From Streptomyces mobaraensis NBRC 13819 = DSM 40847 (GTDB lineage: Bacteria; Actinomycetota; Actinomycetes; Streptomycetales; Streptomycetaceae), in NCBI RefSeq assembly GCF_017916255.1, contig NZ_CP072827.1, positions 6,349,501 to 6,413,500 on the forward strand: DNA of 64,000 nucleotides, given 5' to 3'. The position numbers and the translations under genes were made by a program. Shown in pieces: positions 29,615 to 38,953 of this stretch. Each line of letters begins with the position of its first letter. Within the stretch, counting starts at the first letter, position 1. Under the pieces are notes generated by a model. It saw only the letters and a program-made list of their open reading frames with translations. It was not told where the DNA came from and did not search any database.

Positions 29615-31245
29615 GACCAGCTCCAACGCTTCGCACCGTAGAGCCGCTCGGCGTGGCGGCCCTGCGCCTGGCAGGACTTGACCAGGCGTTCGGCTTCCTG
29701 GAGGGGGAAAGACTCGGTGGTGTAGGGGATGCCCAGCAGGGGGTAGAGCCACGGCTCCTCGCCCATCGCGTACACGTAGACCTCCGCGCCGTCGAACCGC
29801 TCGACGACGCCGAGGGCCTCCTGGGAGGTGGACGCCCGCCCCCGCCGGCCCTGGTCGTGGTCCCGGTCGAGCGGCCGGGCGAAGTACGGGCCGTAGACCC
29901 AGCTCGCCGGCGCGCCCTCGCACTCCATGCCCAGGAACAGCAGGTCGATGTCGCCGACCAGGTCGTGCACCCGCTCGTACACCGCCGGGTTGACGTTGGC
30001 GGTGTCGGCCCCGACCAGCACCGTCCGGCCGCCGAGGCGCAGGTGGTACGTGGTCTTGGAACGGATCGCGAGGTCGTGGTGCTCGCCGACGAACGGGACG
30101 GCGGTGATCGCCCCGTTCGGCAGGCGCACGACGTCGAGCTCCCGCACCTCCCGGACGTCGGGGAAGCCCAGGTGCTCGACCACGAGGCGCAGCGAGGGGT
30201 CCATGAGTCCGCCGCCGTCGCTGCCCGGCACCACGACCGTGCCCACCTTGTGCCGGATCTGCAGCAGCGCCTCGGGCAGGACGTGGTCGTGATGGGCGTG
30301 GGTGATCAGGACGTAGTCGATGCGGTCGGGCAGGTCGGCGAAAGAGAGGCGCGGTACGTCGGAGGCGTGGTCGTAGGCGATGACGGGATCGACGAGGATG
30401 CTGACGTCCCCGTCCTCGAACAGCACGCAGGCGTGCCCGAAGTAGCTCACCCGGACCCGCCCGCTCCCGGCCGGCGTGCCCTCGCCGCCCTGCCACGCCC
30501 GCGGGGGCTCGGTGGTGAACAGCGCCCGGAACCCCGGGCGGGACCCGGCGTCCAGGTTCAGCGCGTCGGCGAGCGCGTCCGGGTCGGCGGGTGCGGTGCG
30601 GGCCCGGAACAGCGCGTCGAGCTCCGGCGCGGCGAAGGGCACGGCGAGTTCCACGGCGCCTTCCCCGCCCCCGTCGGCGACGGGCAGGCGCGGGGTGGAG
30701 AACGCGAAGGGGCGGTCCCCGTCCCGGTCCGAGCGCACCAGGCGCAGGCACTGCTCCGAGGGGTCCGCCAACGCGCCGGTGTAGAGCAGCCGTTCGTACA
30801 GGCGGCACCGCGCCCGGTGGTGGCGGTCGTACTCCAGCTCCACCAGGCCGCGCAACGCGGCCGGGACGGAGGGGTACAGCGGTTCCAGCGCGGCTCCCGT
30901 CATGCCCTCCAGGAGCTCGTCCAGCTCGGCGAACGCCGCCACGAACTCCCGCCGGTGCCGCGCCCGGGCGCGCGTCGCCTCCAGCAGCGCCCGGACCTCG
31001 GCGACCCGGGCGCCGCCGAGGTCGAGGAACGGGCCGGAGCGCGTCGCCGGGTTGGCCGCCGCGGCGGCGTGCATCGCCGGGGAGCGGACGTAGGACTCCA
31101 TCATCCGCAGGTGCCGTTCGACGACGACGAAGGCGGCGGTCGCCGGCGCGACGAGGTGCACCCACGCGTACCAGCGGTCGACCAGCGGCTCGGCCTCGAC
31201 GTCGCCGCGCAGGAAGTACCGGGCGGTGGTCCCCGGCGCCGTCAC
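29611..31245 (-). CDS. CmlA-type di-iron beta-hydroxylase for NRPS-bound amino acids
   Basis: A 544-residue protein with an N-terminal all-helical domain (about 240 residues) and a C-terminal metallo-beta-lactamase-fold domain. The metal motif is HAHHDH (316-321), followed by VGEHHDL, where Glu replaces the usual His, and VGADTANVNP with the bridging Asp. This is the pattern of CmlA, the chloramphenicol-pathway oxygenase that beta-hydroxylates a PCP-bound aryl amino acid; it is not a hydrolase. GTG 31245 overlaps the hydroxylase stop upstream (GTGA). A second paralogue is at 45679. Two copies suggest two residues of the peptide are beta-hydroxylated; this one lies beside the aromatic module. 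Confidence 0.9.
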   Translation of the reverse strand: MTAPGTTARYFLRGDVEAEPLVDRWYAWVHLVAPATAAFVVVERHLRMMESYVRSPAMHAAAAANPATRSGPFLDLGGARVAEVRALLEATRARARHRREFVAAFAELDELLEGMTGAALEPLYPSVPAALRGLVELEYDRHHRARCRLYERLLYTGALADPSEQCLRLVRSDRDGDRPFAFSTPRLPVADGGGEGAVELAVPFAAPELDALFRARTAPADPDALADALNLDAGSRPGFRALFTTEPPRAWQGGEGTPAGSGRVRVSYFGHACVLFEDGDVSILVDPVIAYDHASDVPRLSFADLPDRIDYVLITHAHHDHVLPEALLQIRHKVGTVVVPGSDGGGLMDPSLRLVVEHLGFPDVREVRELDVVRLPNGAITAVPFVGEHHDLAIRSKTTYHLRLGGRTVLVGADTANVNPAVYERVHDLVGDIDLLFLGMECEGAPASWVYGPYFARPLDRDHDQGRRGRASTSQEALGVVERFDGAEVYVYAMGEEPWLYPLLGIPYTTESFPLQEAERLVKSCQAQGRHAERLYGAKRWSWS

Positions 31246-31976
31246 GACCGGCCTCCGTCGGTGACCAGGGCGTCCAGGTCCGCCAGCGCCGACTCGATCT
31301 CCTCCAGGTCCTCCACCGCGAAGTACCGGCTCTGGAGCCGGAGGATGTCGTACGTCGCGAACCGCACCACCTCCGGGTCGAAGGGCTCGACCGGGCAGGC
31401 CGGGTCGAGGCACTGCCGGATCTCGTCGGCCGAGGAGAGGATGGCACCCCCCAGCGCCCGGAGGCCGCCGGGCATCCGGATCAGACCGGTCTCCAGCGTG
31501 CTCCACAGGATGCCCTGCAGCAGCGCGAAGTCCTCGGGGCGCCCGGCGCACCGGACCCCGATCCGGCCGAACTCCTGATACAGGTCGGCCGTGCGCGCGT
31601 GGGCCAGGTAGGGGCCGTGGCCGAACAGGTCGTGGAACAGGTCGGGCAGCCGGGCGAAGCGCAGCTCCTCGGGCGCGCGCATCCGGCTGGTGACGGGAAA
31701 CCGCCGGTGCAGGAGCATGTCGAAGAACTCGGGGCCCTTCACCAGGCCGTCCACGGCCACGCAGGTCCAGCCGCTGACCGCGCTCAGACGCTCGTTCACC
31801 TGCCCGAGATCGGGCACGTGGTCGGTCGGGAGGCCGAGCAGGGCGAGCCCCTCCAGGTACAGGGGCGGCGCCGCCGCCGGCACCAGCTCCGCCTGCTGGC
31901 GGTAGAGGTGTCGCCATACCTCCTGGTCGACCGGCCCATAGGGTTCCTGAACCGGCGGTACTCCGTGAGTGTCCAC
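31242..31976 (-). CDS. Biopterin-dependent aromatic amino acid hydroxylase (phenylalanine hydroxylase family)
   Basis: A 244-residue catalytic domain without a regulatory N-terminus, slightly short for bacterial PhhA (about 260-300). Iron ligands are visible: the two His in FHDLFGHGPYLAH and the Glu in LWSTLETGLIRM. Starts at a GTG after GGAAGGAGC. It should supply tyrosine, meta-tyrosine or DOPA for the NRPS; the ring position cannot be read from sequence. It sits 50 bp after the NRPS at 32027 and is coupled to the CmlA-type gene downstream. Confidence 0.92.
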   Translation of the reverse strand: MDTHGVPPVQEPYGPVDQEVWRHLYRQQAELVPAAAPPLYLEGLALLGLPTDHVPDLGQVNERLSAVSGWTCVAVDGLVKGPEFFDMLLHRRFPVTSRMRAPEELRFARLPDLFHDLFGHGPYLAHARTADLYQEFGRIGVRCAGRPEDFALLQGILWSTLETGLIRMPGGLRALGGAILSSADEIRQCLDPACPVEPFDPEVVRFATYDILRLQSRYFAVEDLEEIESALADLDALVTDGGRS

Positions 31977-32026
31977 CTCTGCTCCTTCCGGCGGGAACGG
32001 CTCCGTGCCGGCCCCGGGATCCGCGC

Positions 32027-35000
32027 TCAGTACCGCAGTTCGATGGTCAGGGGGGCCGGGGAGTCCGCGGGCCGGGCGCCCACGGCCCGGTCCAGCGGAT
32101 CGCCGGCGTGATCGAGGAGCGTCCCCGCGATCCGGAGGAAGGCGCGCCCGAGCGCGGCGAGCGCGTCGGCGTCGGCGCGGGCGCGGGGCGCCACGATCTC
32201 GACGTCCAGGGTGTCCGCGCGCTCCGTGACGTCGAACCACAGCGGGGTGTGGGCACCGAAGACCACCTCGGACCGGGGCGCGTCGTCGGCGGCGGTCCGG
32301 GGCCCGAGGGTCGGCGTCCGCGGCTGGAGGGTCAGGCCGACGTCGGCGAGCGGCGCGTCGGCGGCCAGTCCCAGTGCCCGGCCGATGTCCCCCGGCGGGA
32401 CCCACCGGTGGGCGAGCGCGTCGCGGACCGACCGGCGCACGGAGGCCAGCAGAGCGGCGAAGGACGCGTGCGGCTCGACGCGGTCGCGGATGCCGACGGT
32501 GTTGATCAACGGGCCGAGCTGCTCGTCGAGGAGGGGACCGTCCCGCAGCGACACCGGCGACAGCACGACGAGGTCGGTCTGCCCGGTCATGGCGAACAGG
32601 AACGCCTTGACCAGGGCGTGCAGTCCGCCGAACAGCGTCGCGCCGGTGTCCGCGCAGAGCGCCCGCAGCGCGCGGGTGCGGCGGGCGTCCAGGCTCACCC
32701 ACCGGCGGCACCCGAGGAAGTCCCGGGGCCCCGACGGGCGGCCGATCCCGAGCGGCGTGAGATCGGGGCGGGTGTGCTCCGTCCCGGCCAGCCGCTCCGC
32801 CCACCAGGCCAGTCCGGCGCGCCCGGCGGGGCTCTCCAGGTGGGCGAGGTGGTGGGCGGCGACGTCGCGGAACTGACGCGCCGGCGGACGGGGAGCGGCC
32901 CCGCCGTTCCGCCGCGCCCGCTGGTCGCGCCGCCACCACCGGGCGAGGACGTCGCAGGACAGGCCGTCCCACACGATGTGGTGGGCGGTGAGCACGGCGA
33001 GGGTCGTCCCGCCGGGCCGCCGGACCAGGTGGAGCCGGAACAGGGGCCCCTCGGCCAGATCCAGCGGCTCGGCCGCCTCCTCGTGGAGCAGTGCGCGCAG
33101 GTCCCCGGCGGCGGGGGAGCGGGACAGGTCGGTCAGCCGGAGGGCGTCCTCGTGGCCGTGCGGCCGGATCCGCTGCCGGGGGCGGTCGCCGACCAGGGGG
33201 AACCCGGTGCGCAGGATCTCGAAGGACTCGACGAGCCCGGCGAACGCCGCGCGGGCGGCCGCGGGGTCCCACGGCGTGCCGAGGTCCAGGACCTCGGGCA
33301 GCGCCGCGGGCGTCTCCGGGTCCCGGAACTGGTCGAGCAGCCAGAACTCCGACTGCGCGGGCGACAGCGGGTGGTCGTCGGCGTCCGGGACCCGGCGGAT
33401 CGCGGCCGGCGGGCCGGCGGGCCGCCGCGCGGCCGGTGCGCGGCGGGCGTCGATCAGCTCCGCCTGGCGGGCGAGGGTGGGGTACGTCAGCACGTCCTCC
33501 AGCGCGAGGGCCGCGCCCAGCTCCTCCTCGACCCGGGTCACCAGCACCACGGCCAGCAGGGAGTGGCCTCCGAGGGCGAAGAAGTCGTCGTCGGGAGCGG
33601 GGTCGGGGCGTCCCAGCACTTCGCCCCACAGCGCCCGCAGCACGGCCGCCGTACCGGACGCGGAACCGCGCGGGGCCGGTGCGGCGGGGCCGTCCGACCG
33701 GTCCCCCGCCGGGGACCGCGCGAGGCCGGCGGACCGGGCGTGGAGCGCGTCCAGGTCCACTTTGCCGCTGGCCGTGACCGGCCAGTCGGCCACGGTGACG
33801 AACCGGTCGGGGACCATGGCCGGGAGCAGCAGCTCCCGCAGCCGCCGCCGTAGCGCGGGGATCCGCTCCCGGTCGCGGTCGTCGACGTAGGCGACCAGCG
33901 ACGGGGTTCCGGCGGACCCCGTCCGGGCGTCGGTCGCGGCGTCGCCGGTCAGCAGGCCGGTGCCCAGGATCGCGGCGCGGACCTCGTCCAGCTCCACCCG
34001 GTGACCGCGGATCTTCACCTGGCGGTCCCGCCGCCCCGCGAACACCAGGTCACCGGAGGGCAGGCGCCGGGCGAGGTCCCCCGAGCGGTACCGGCGGCGG
34101 GGCGGGAGCCCGTCCGGCGCGTGCGTCCCGAAGACGCGGGCGGTCTCGTCGGGCCGGCCGAGGTAGCCGCGGGCCACGGTGGGCCCGCTGATGACGATCT
34201 CCCCGACGGCGCCGTCGGGGACCGGGCGCCCGTCCGCGTCGAGCAGGTCCACGCTCGTCGTCCCGATCGGGCGGCCGATGTTCTGCGCGTCGGACGGCGG
34301 TCCGGGCGCCTCGGAGGGATCGAGCCGCTTGAAGGTGGTGAAGACGGTGGTCTCGGTGATGCCGTAGCCGTTGACGACGTCCGCCCCCGGTACGTGTCCG
34401 GCGAAGCGCCGGACGGCCCCGGGGCGGATGGGCTCCCCGCCGAGCACCACGTAGCGCAGCCGGTCCGGCGCGCGGCCGGGCCGGCGGTCGAGCTCGTCCA
34501 CCAGCCGCTCGAAGGTGCTCGGGACCTGGGACAGCACGGTCACACCGTGCCGCACGAGGGCCGGGAGCAGCCGGCGCGCGTCCCGGCGGGTGGCCTCGGG
34601 GACGATGACGACCCGGGCACCCCGGGACAACGGGAGGTGGACCTCCCAGACGGAGAAGTCGAACGCGATCGAATGGGTGCACGTCCAGACGTCGTCCTCG
34701 CGGAACTCGAACGGCCAGCCGCCCGCCCACAGCAGCGCGAGGGCGTTCGCGTGCTCCACCACGACGCCCTTGGGCGTGCCGGTGCTGCCGGAGGTGTAGA
34801 TGACGTACGCGGGGTCGTCCGCGCCGCACGCCGGAGGGAGGCCGTCCGCCTTCTCGTCGTCGTCCCGCGCGTCGGGCACCTCGTCCAGGGCGAGTACGGG
34901 AAGCCCCTCCAGCCCCTCGGGGAGCAGGCCGCGGCCGTGGCCGTCGACCACCAGGAGGGCCGGCCGGGAGTCCTCCAGCACGGCCCGGCGGCGCGCCTCG

Positions 35001-38000
35001 GGGTGGGCCGGGTCGATCCCGAGGAAGGCGCCGCCCGCCTTGAGGATCGCGAGCTGGGTGACGGGCACCCGCTCGGTGCGCTCGACCGTGTAGCCGACGA
35101 TCCGCCCGGGCCCCACGCCGAACTCGTCGCGCAGCCGGCGGGCGAGCCGGTCGGCCCTGCGGTCGAGCTCCCCGTAGGTGAGGACCCGGTCCTCGCACAC
35201 CACGGCGGGGCGCCCGGGAGTGAGCCGGGCGTGCCGTTCCACCGCCGTGTGCAGCAGGACCGGTGCCGTGGCGGTCGGCGCGGCGGCGGCCACCGCGGCG
35301 ACGGTGGTGCCGGACGAGTGCGGGAGGGCCGCGATCGTGGTGGACAGGCCGGCGACCCAGCGTTCGACCGTCGTGCTCGCGAAGAGGTGGGAGTCGTACT
35401 CCACCTCGCCGCGCAGCCCGCCCTCGTCCTCCACGAAGGTGACGATCATGTCGAGTTTGCCGACGCCGCGATCGACGTCGACCCGGCGGGCGCGGGGCTC
35501 CCCCCACACTGCCTCCGTCCGGGCCCCGGGCGCGTTCTGCAGGACCAGCATCACGTCGAACAGGGCCGAGCGCCCGGGGTCGCGCACCAGGCCGAGATCC
35601 CGGACGACCAGGTCGAGGGGGTACTCCTCGTGGGCGAACGCGTCCAGGGCGGCCGACCGGACCCCGGCGAGGAGCTCGTCCACCGACGCCTGGGGGTCCA
35701 CGTACGTCCGGAGGGCCACGCTGTTGACGAAGGAGCCGAGGACGTCCTCCAGATCGACGTGCGGCCGGCCGGCCACCGGAGTGCCGACGATCAGGTCGCG
35801 CTGCCCCGTCAGCCCGTGCAGCCACACGCAGACCGCGGTGAGCAGACCCATGAACAGGGTGGCCCGGCGTTCCCCGGCCCACGACCGCAGCGCGCCGGTC
35901 ACCTCGGGGCCGAGCACGAAGCGCCGCACGTCGGCGCCGGGAGCCTTCGCCGCGCCGCGCGGGGCGTCCAGCGGGAGGGCGAGGGCCGGTGGCGGCCCGG
36001 CCAGCCGGTCCGTCCAGAAGCGCCGCAGCCGCCGTCCCGCCGGCCCGGCGAGCCGCGCACGCTCCCAGGCGGCGTAGTCGCGGTACTGGAGGCGGGCGGG
36101 CGGCGGCTCGGCCGGGCCGTCCCCGGTGGCGAGGGCCCGGCACCGCGCCGCCAGCTCGGTGAGCATGAGGGTCAGCGACCAGGTGTCGCTGATCAGGTGG
36201 TGGATCACGAGGTACAGCACGGTTCCCCGGTCCGCCGCCGCCGGGGCGATGAGCCCGAGCCGCAGGAGGGGGCCCGCCTCGGTGTCGAACGGCCGCTCGC
36301 TCACGGTGCGCAGCAGGCGGGACGGGTCGGCCGCCGTGGTGTGCTCCACGGGCACCCAGCCGGGCTCGGGGGGCCGGACGCGCTGCACGAGCTCCCCGTC
36401 CACCAGCGAGAACGTCGTGCGGAGGATCTCGTGCCGGGCGACGAGACCGTCCACCGCCGTGCGCAGGACGCCGGGGTCGGGGACCTCCGTCAACTCGACG
36501 CCGATGGCGATGTTGTACGCCGAGGACGTGGCGTCGAAGCGGCTCGCGATCCAGTGGCGGAGCTGGCTGTGGGACGCCGGGACCGCCGCGGCCGGCGGCG
36601 TGGGCTCCAGGCGGGCGACCCGGCACGCGGCGTGGTCGCAGCCCCGGACCACCTCCGCCTGCGCGCGGATCGTGGGGTGCGCGAAGATCGTGATCACGTC
36701 CAGGCGCCCGCACACCCCCGCCGCCGCGCGCGTGGCCACCCGCGCGGCGTCCAGTGAGGTGGCGCCCCGGGCCAGCACGTCGTCGTCCGGGCCGGGCGCC
36801 GCACCGTCCAGGACGTCGCGCCACAGGGCGGCGAGGACGTCCTCGGCCGATCCCGGCGGGCCGGCGGCCTCGCGCGCCGCCGGGCCGCCCGGAGGCGCCG
36901 GGCGCGCCGTGGGGAGGGCTTCGACGTCGACCTTGTCGTGCGCGGTCCGGGGGAAGGCGTCCAGCACGTGGACGACCTCGGGGACCATGCCGGACGGCAG
37001 GAACGCGCCCGCGTGCGCGCGGAGGGCCTCCGGATCCGGCGGGGCGGACGGCGCCGCGCGGGTCACCCAGGCGGTCAGCCGCCCGCCGCCCGCCTCCGCC
37101 GACGGGCCGCCGCCCACCACGCGGACGACGGCCTCGTCCACGGCGGGATGGCGGCACAGCACGGCCTCGACCTCGGCCGGGGCGACGCGCAGGCCCCGGA
37201 CCGACAGCTCGTCGTCGAGCCGCCCCAGGAACTCCAGGTTCCCGTCGGCGCGCCACCGGACCCGGTCCCCGCTGCGGTAGAGCGGCTCCTGCCCTGCGAC
37301 AGGGCGCCGCACGAAGCGCTCGCCGGTCAGCTCGGCGTCGTTCAGGTAGCCGGCGGCCAGGCAGCGCCCGCGCACGTACAGTTCGCCCGGCACGCCCAGC
37401 GGCGTGAACCGCCCGTGGCGGTCGAGCACGGCGACGCCGACCCCCGGGATCGGACGGCCGACGGGCACGGGCTCGCCGACCGGCCCGGCCGAGCAGTCGA
37501 ACGACGTGACGTCCACGCAGACCTCGGTCGCCCCCCACCCGTTGAGCAGGTGGGCGCCCCCGCGGCGGCCGACGACCTCCTCGAACAGCCCGACCAGCCA
37601 CGGGTGCAGGGTCTCCGCGCCGGCCAGGACCCACCGCAGCGACGAGAGCGCGGGCTGGAGACCGAGCGCGGCCACGTGTTCGAGCAGGCTGCGCAAGGGG
37701 GAGGGCACCAGGTCCACCACGGTGACCCGTTCGCGCTCGATGGCGTCGAGCACCCGCGCCGGGTCGCGTTCGTGGCCGGTGGGCAGGAACCACACGCGGC
37801 CCCCGACCGGCAGCAGCCGGAACATCTCGCAGACGGCGGGGTCGAACGAGAGCGCCGTCCGCCCGAGCGAGACGTCCTCGGGGCCGAGGGCGAGGTGGTC
37901 GATGAGCCACCGCTGACGGTTGACGAACGACCGGTGGCGCACCAGCACACCCTTCGGCTCGCCCCGGGAGCCGGACGTGAACATGAGGTACGCGAGGTCG

Positions 38001-38953
38001 TCGCCGTGCGACCGCGGGAACTCGGGGCGCGCGTCGGCCGGACCGAGGTCCTCCAGGACGACGGCGGGGCGGTCCGCCGGGAGCGCGGCCCGGGCGGCCC
38101 GGGTGGTCACGGCCAGCCGCACCCCGGCCGCCGCCAGCAGCCGGGCCCGCCGGGCCGCGGGCAGCGTGGGGTCGAGCAGGAAGAACGCGCCTCCGGCGGT
38201 GAGCACGCCGAGGGCCGCGGTGAGCGTCGCGCAGGACCGCTCGGCGACGACGGCCACGATCTCCCCCCGCGCGATCCCGCGCGTCAGCAGGGCCCCCGCC
38301 ACGTGCTCGGAGCGCTCCACGAGCTGACGGTAGGTGAGGCGCTCCGCGTCGCAGGCCGCCGCGGTCCGCTCGGGGTGGCGGCCGGCCGCGGCCCGGACGA
38401 GGGCGTGGATCGTCGTCTCCGCCGGGACCCGGGACGGCAGGCCCGTGAGCCACCGCCGCTGGGCGTCGGTCTCGGCGGGGGAGAGCACCGGCAGCGCGGC
38501 GAGGTCCTGCTCGGGGCGGGCGGTACCGGCGGCGAGCACACGGGCGGCCGCCTCCCGGAGAGCGGCACCGGACGCGTGCGGGTGTTCGAGGGCGAGGGTT
38601 GGGGCGGCACCGGGCCGCAGGATGAGCTCGCCCCGGGCCGCGGGCCCGTCCCCCGGGGCACCGGCGTCCGCGACGGCGACGGTCCAGCGGCCCGCGGGCC
38701 GGGGGGCGGGGAGCCGGTTCGCGAGGGCCGAGCGCACGTGGGCGAAGGAGCGCGAGGGGGAGCAGTCCACGGTGACGCCGTGCGCCGCGGTGGTCCCGTC
38801 CGCCGGTTCCACGGTGACGACCAGGTCGAGCCGGTCCCGGTCCACGTACCGCTGGAGGACGATGACGGCGGCCGCGAGGACGTCGTGGACGGAGTGGTGG
38901 CCGCCGTCGCCGCCCTCGGCCCGGGGCGGAGCCCCGGTGTGCACCGGGCTCAT
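32027..38953 (-). CDS. Nonribosomal peptide synthetase: half-C - A - PCP - C - A - PCP - C
   Basis: A 2308-residue protein whose ATG overlaps the aminomutase stop (ATGA). Residues 1-160 are a condensation-domain remnant. A1 (about 200-700) has TSGSRGEPKG near 325, pocket start FDPAVCEMF, and NGWGATE. PCP1 is atypical (GATSLDA near 728). C1 has HHLISDT near 918 (Gly of HHxxxDG replaced by Thr). A2 (about 1250-1720) has TSGSTGTPKG near 1388 and a pocket read by eye as beginning Asp-Phe-Trp with VNGYGITETT, close to threonine-type codes but with Gly where Thr codes usually have Met. PCP2: LGGHS near 1793. C2: HHIVWDG near 1993. No TE. I infer a basic beta-amino acid for A1 and valine or 3-hydroxyvaline for A2, passed to the NRPS at 25676. 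Confidence 0.94.
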   Translation of the reverse strand: MSPVHTGAPPRAEGGDGGHHSVHDVLAAAVIVLQRYVDRDRLDLVVTVEPADGTTAAHGVTVDCSPSRSFAHVRSALANRLPAPRPAGRWTVAVADAGAPGDGPAARGELILRPGAAPTLALEHPHASGAALREAAARVLAAGTARPEQDLAALPVLSPAETDAQRRWLTGLPSRVPAETTIHALVRAAAGRHPERTAAACDAERLTYRQLVERSEHVAGALLTRGIARGEIVAVVAERSCATLTAALGVLTAGGAFFLLDPTLPAARRARLLAAAGVRLAVTTRAARAALPADRPAVVLEDLGPADARPEFPRSHGDDLAYLMFTSGSRGEPKGVLVRHRSFVNRQRWLIDHLALGPEDVSLGRTALSFDPAVCEMFRLLPVGGRVWFLPTGHERDPARVLDAIERERVTVVDLVPSPLRSLLEHVAALGLQPALSSLRWVLAGAETLHPWLVGLFEEVVGRRGGAHLLNGWGATEVCVDVTSFDCSAGPVGEPVPVGRPIPGVGVAVLDRHGRFTPLGVPGELYVRGRCLAAGYLNDAELTGERFVRRPVAGQEPLYRSGDRVRWRADGNLEFLGRLDDELSVRGLRVAPAEVEAVLCRHPAVDEAVVRVVGGGPSAEAGGGRLTAWVTRAAPSAPPDPEALRAHAGAFLPSGMVPEVVHVLDAFPRTAHDKVDVEALPTARPAPPGGPAAREAAGPPGSAEDVLAALWRDVLDGAAPGPDDDVLARGATSLDAARVATRAAAGVCGRLDVITIFAHPTIRAQAEVVRGCDHAACRVARLEPTPPAAAVPASHSQLRHWIASRFDATSSAYNIAIGVELTEVPDPGVLRTAVDGLVARHEILRTTFSLVDGELVQRVRPPEPGWVPVEHTTAADPSRLLRTVSERPFDTEAGPLLRLGLIAPAAADRGTVLYLVIHHLISDTWSLTLMLTELAARCRALATGDGPAEPPPARLQYRDYAAWERARLAGPAGRRLRRFWTDRLAGPPPALALPLDAPRGAAKAPGADVRRFVLGPEVTGALRSWAGERRATLFMGLLTAVCVWLHGLTGQRDLIVGTPVAGRPHVDLEDVLGSFVNSVALRTYVDPQASVDELLAGVRSAALDAFAHEEYPLDLVVRDLGLVRDPGRSALFDVMLVLQNAPGARTEAVWGEPRARRVDVDRGVGKLDMIVTFVEDEGGLRGEVEYDSHLFASTTVERWVAGLSTTIAALPHSSGTTVAAVAAAAPTATAPVLLHTAVERHARLTPGRPAVVCEDRVLTYGELDRRADRLARRLRDEFGVGPGRIVGYTVERTERVPVTQLAILKAGGAFLGIDPAHPEARRRAVLEDSRPALLVVDGHGRGLLPEGLEGLPVLALDEVPDARDDDEKADGLPPACGADDPAYVIYTSGSTGTPKGVVVEHANALALLWAGGWPFEFREDDVWTCTHSIAFDFSVWEVHLPLSRGARVVIVPEATRRDARRLLPALVRHGVTVLSQVPSTFERLVDELDRRPGRAPDRLRYVVLGGEPIRPGAVRRFAGHVPGADVVNGYGITETTVFTTFKRLDPSEAPGPPSDAQNIGRPIGTTSVDLLDADGRPVPDGAVGEIVISGPTVARGYLGRPDETARVFGTHAPDGLPPRRRYRSGDLARRLPSGDLVFAGRRDRQVKIRGHRVELDEVRAAILGTGLLTGDAATDARTGSAGTPSLVAYVDDRDRERIPALRRRLRELLLPAMVPDRFVTVADWPVTASGKVDLDALHARSAGLARSPAGDRSDGPAAPAPRGSASGTAAVLRALWGEVLGRPDPAPDDDFFALGGHSLLAVVLVTRVEEELGAALALEDVLTYPTLARQAELIDARRAPAARRPAGPPAAIRRVPDADDHPLSPAQSEFWLLDQFRDPETPAALPEVLDLGTPWDPAAARAAFAGLVESFEILRTGFPLVGDRPRQRIRPHGHEDALRLTDLSRSPAAGDLRALLHEEAAEPLDLAEGPLFRLHLVRRPGGTTLAVLTAHHIVWDGLSCDVLARWWRRDQRARRNGGAAPRPPARQFRDVAAHHLAHLESPAGRAGLAWWAERLAGTEHTRPDLTPLGIGRPSGPRDFLGCRRWVSLDARRTRALRALCADTGATLFGGLHALVKAFLFAMTGQTDLVVLSPVSLRDGPLLDEQLGPLINTVGIRDRVEPHASFAALLASVRRSVRDALAHRWVPPGDIGRALGLAADAPLADVGLTLQPRTPTLGPRTAADDAPRSEVVFGAHTPLWFDVTERADTLDVEIVAPRARADADALAALGRAFLRIAGTLLDHAGDPLDRAVGARPADSPAPLTIELRY

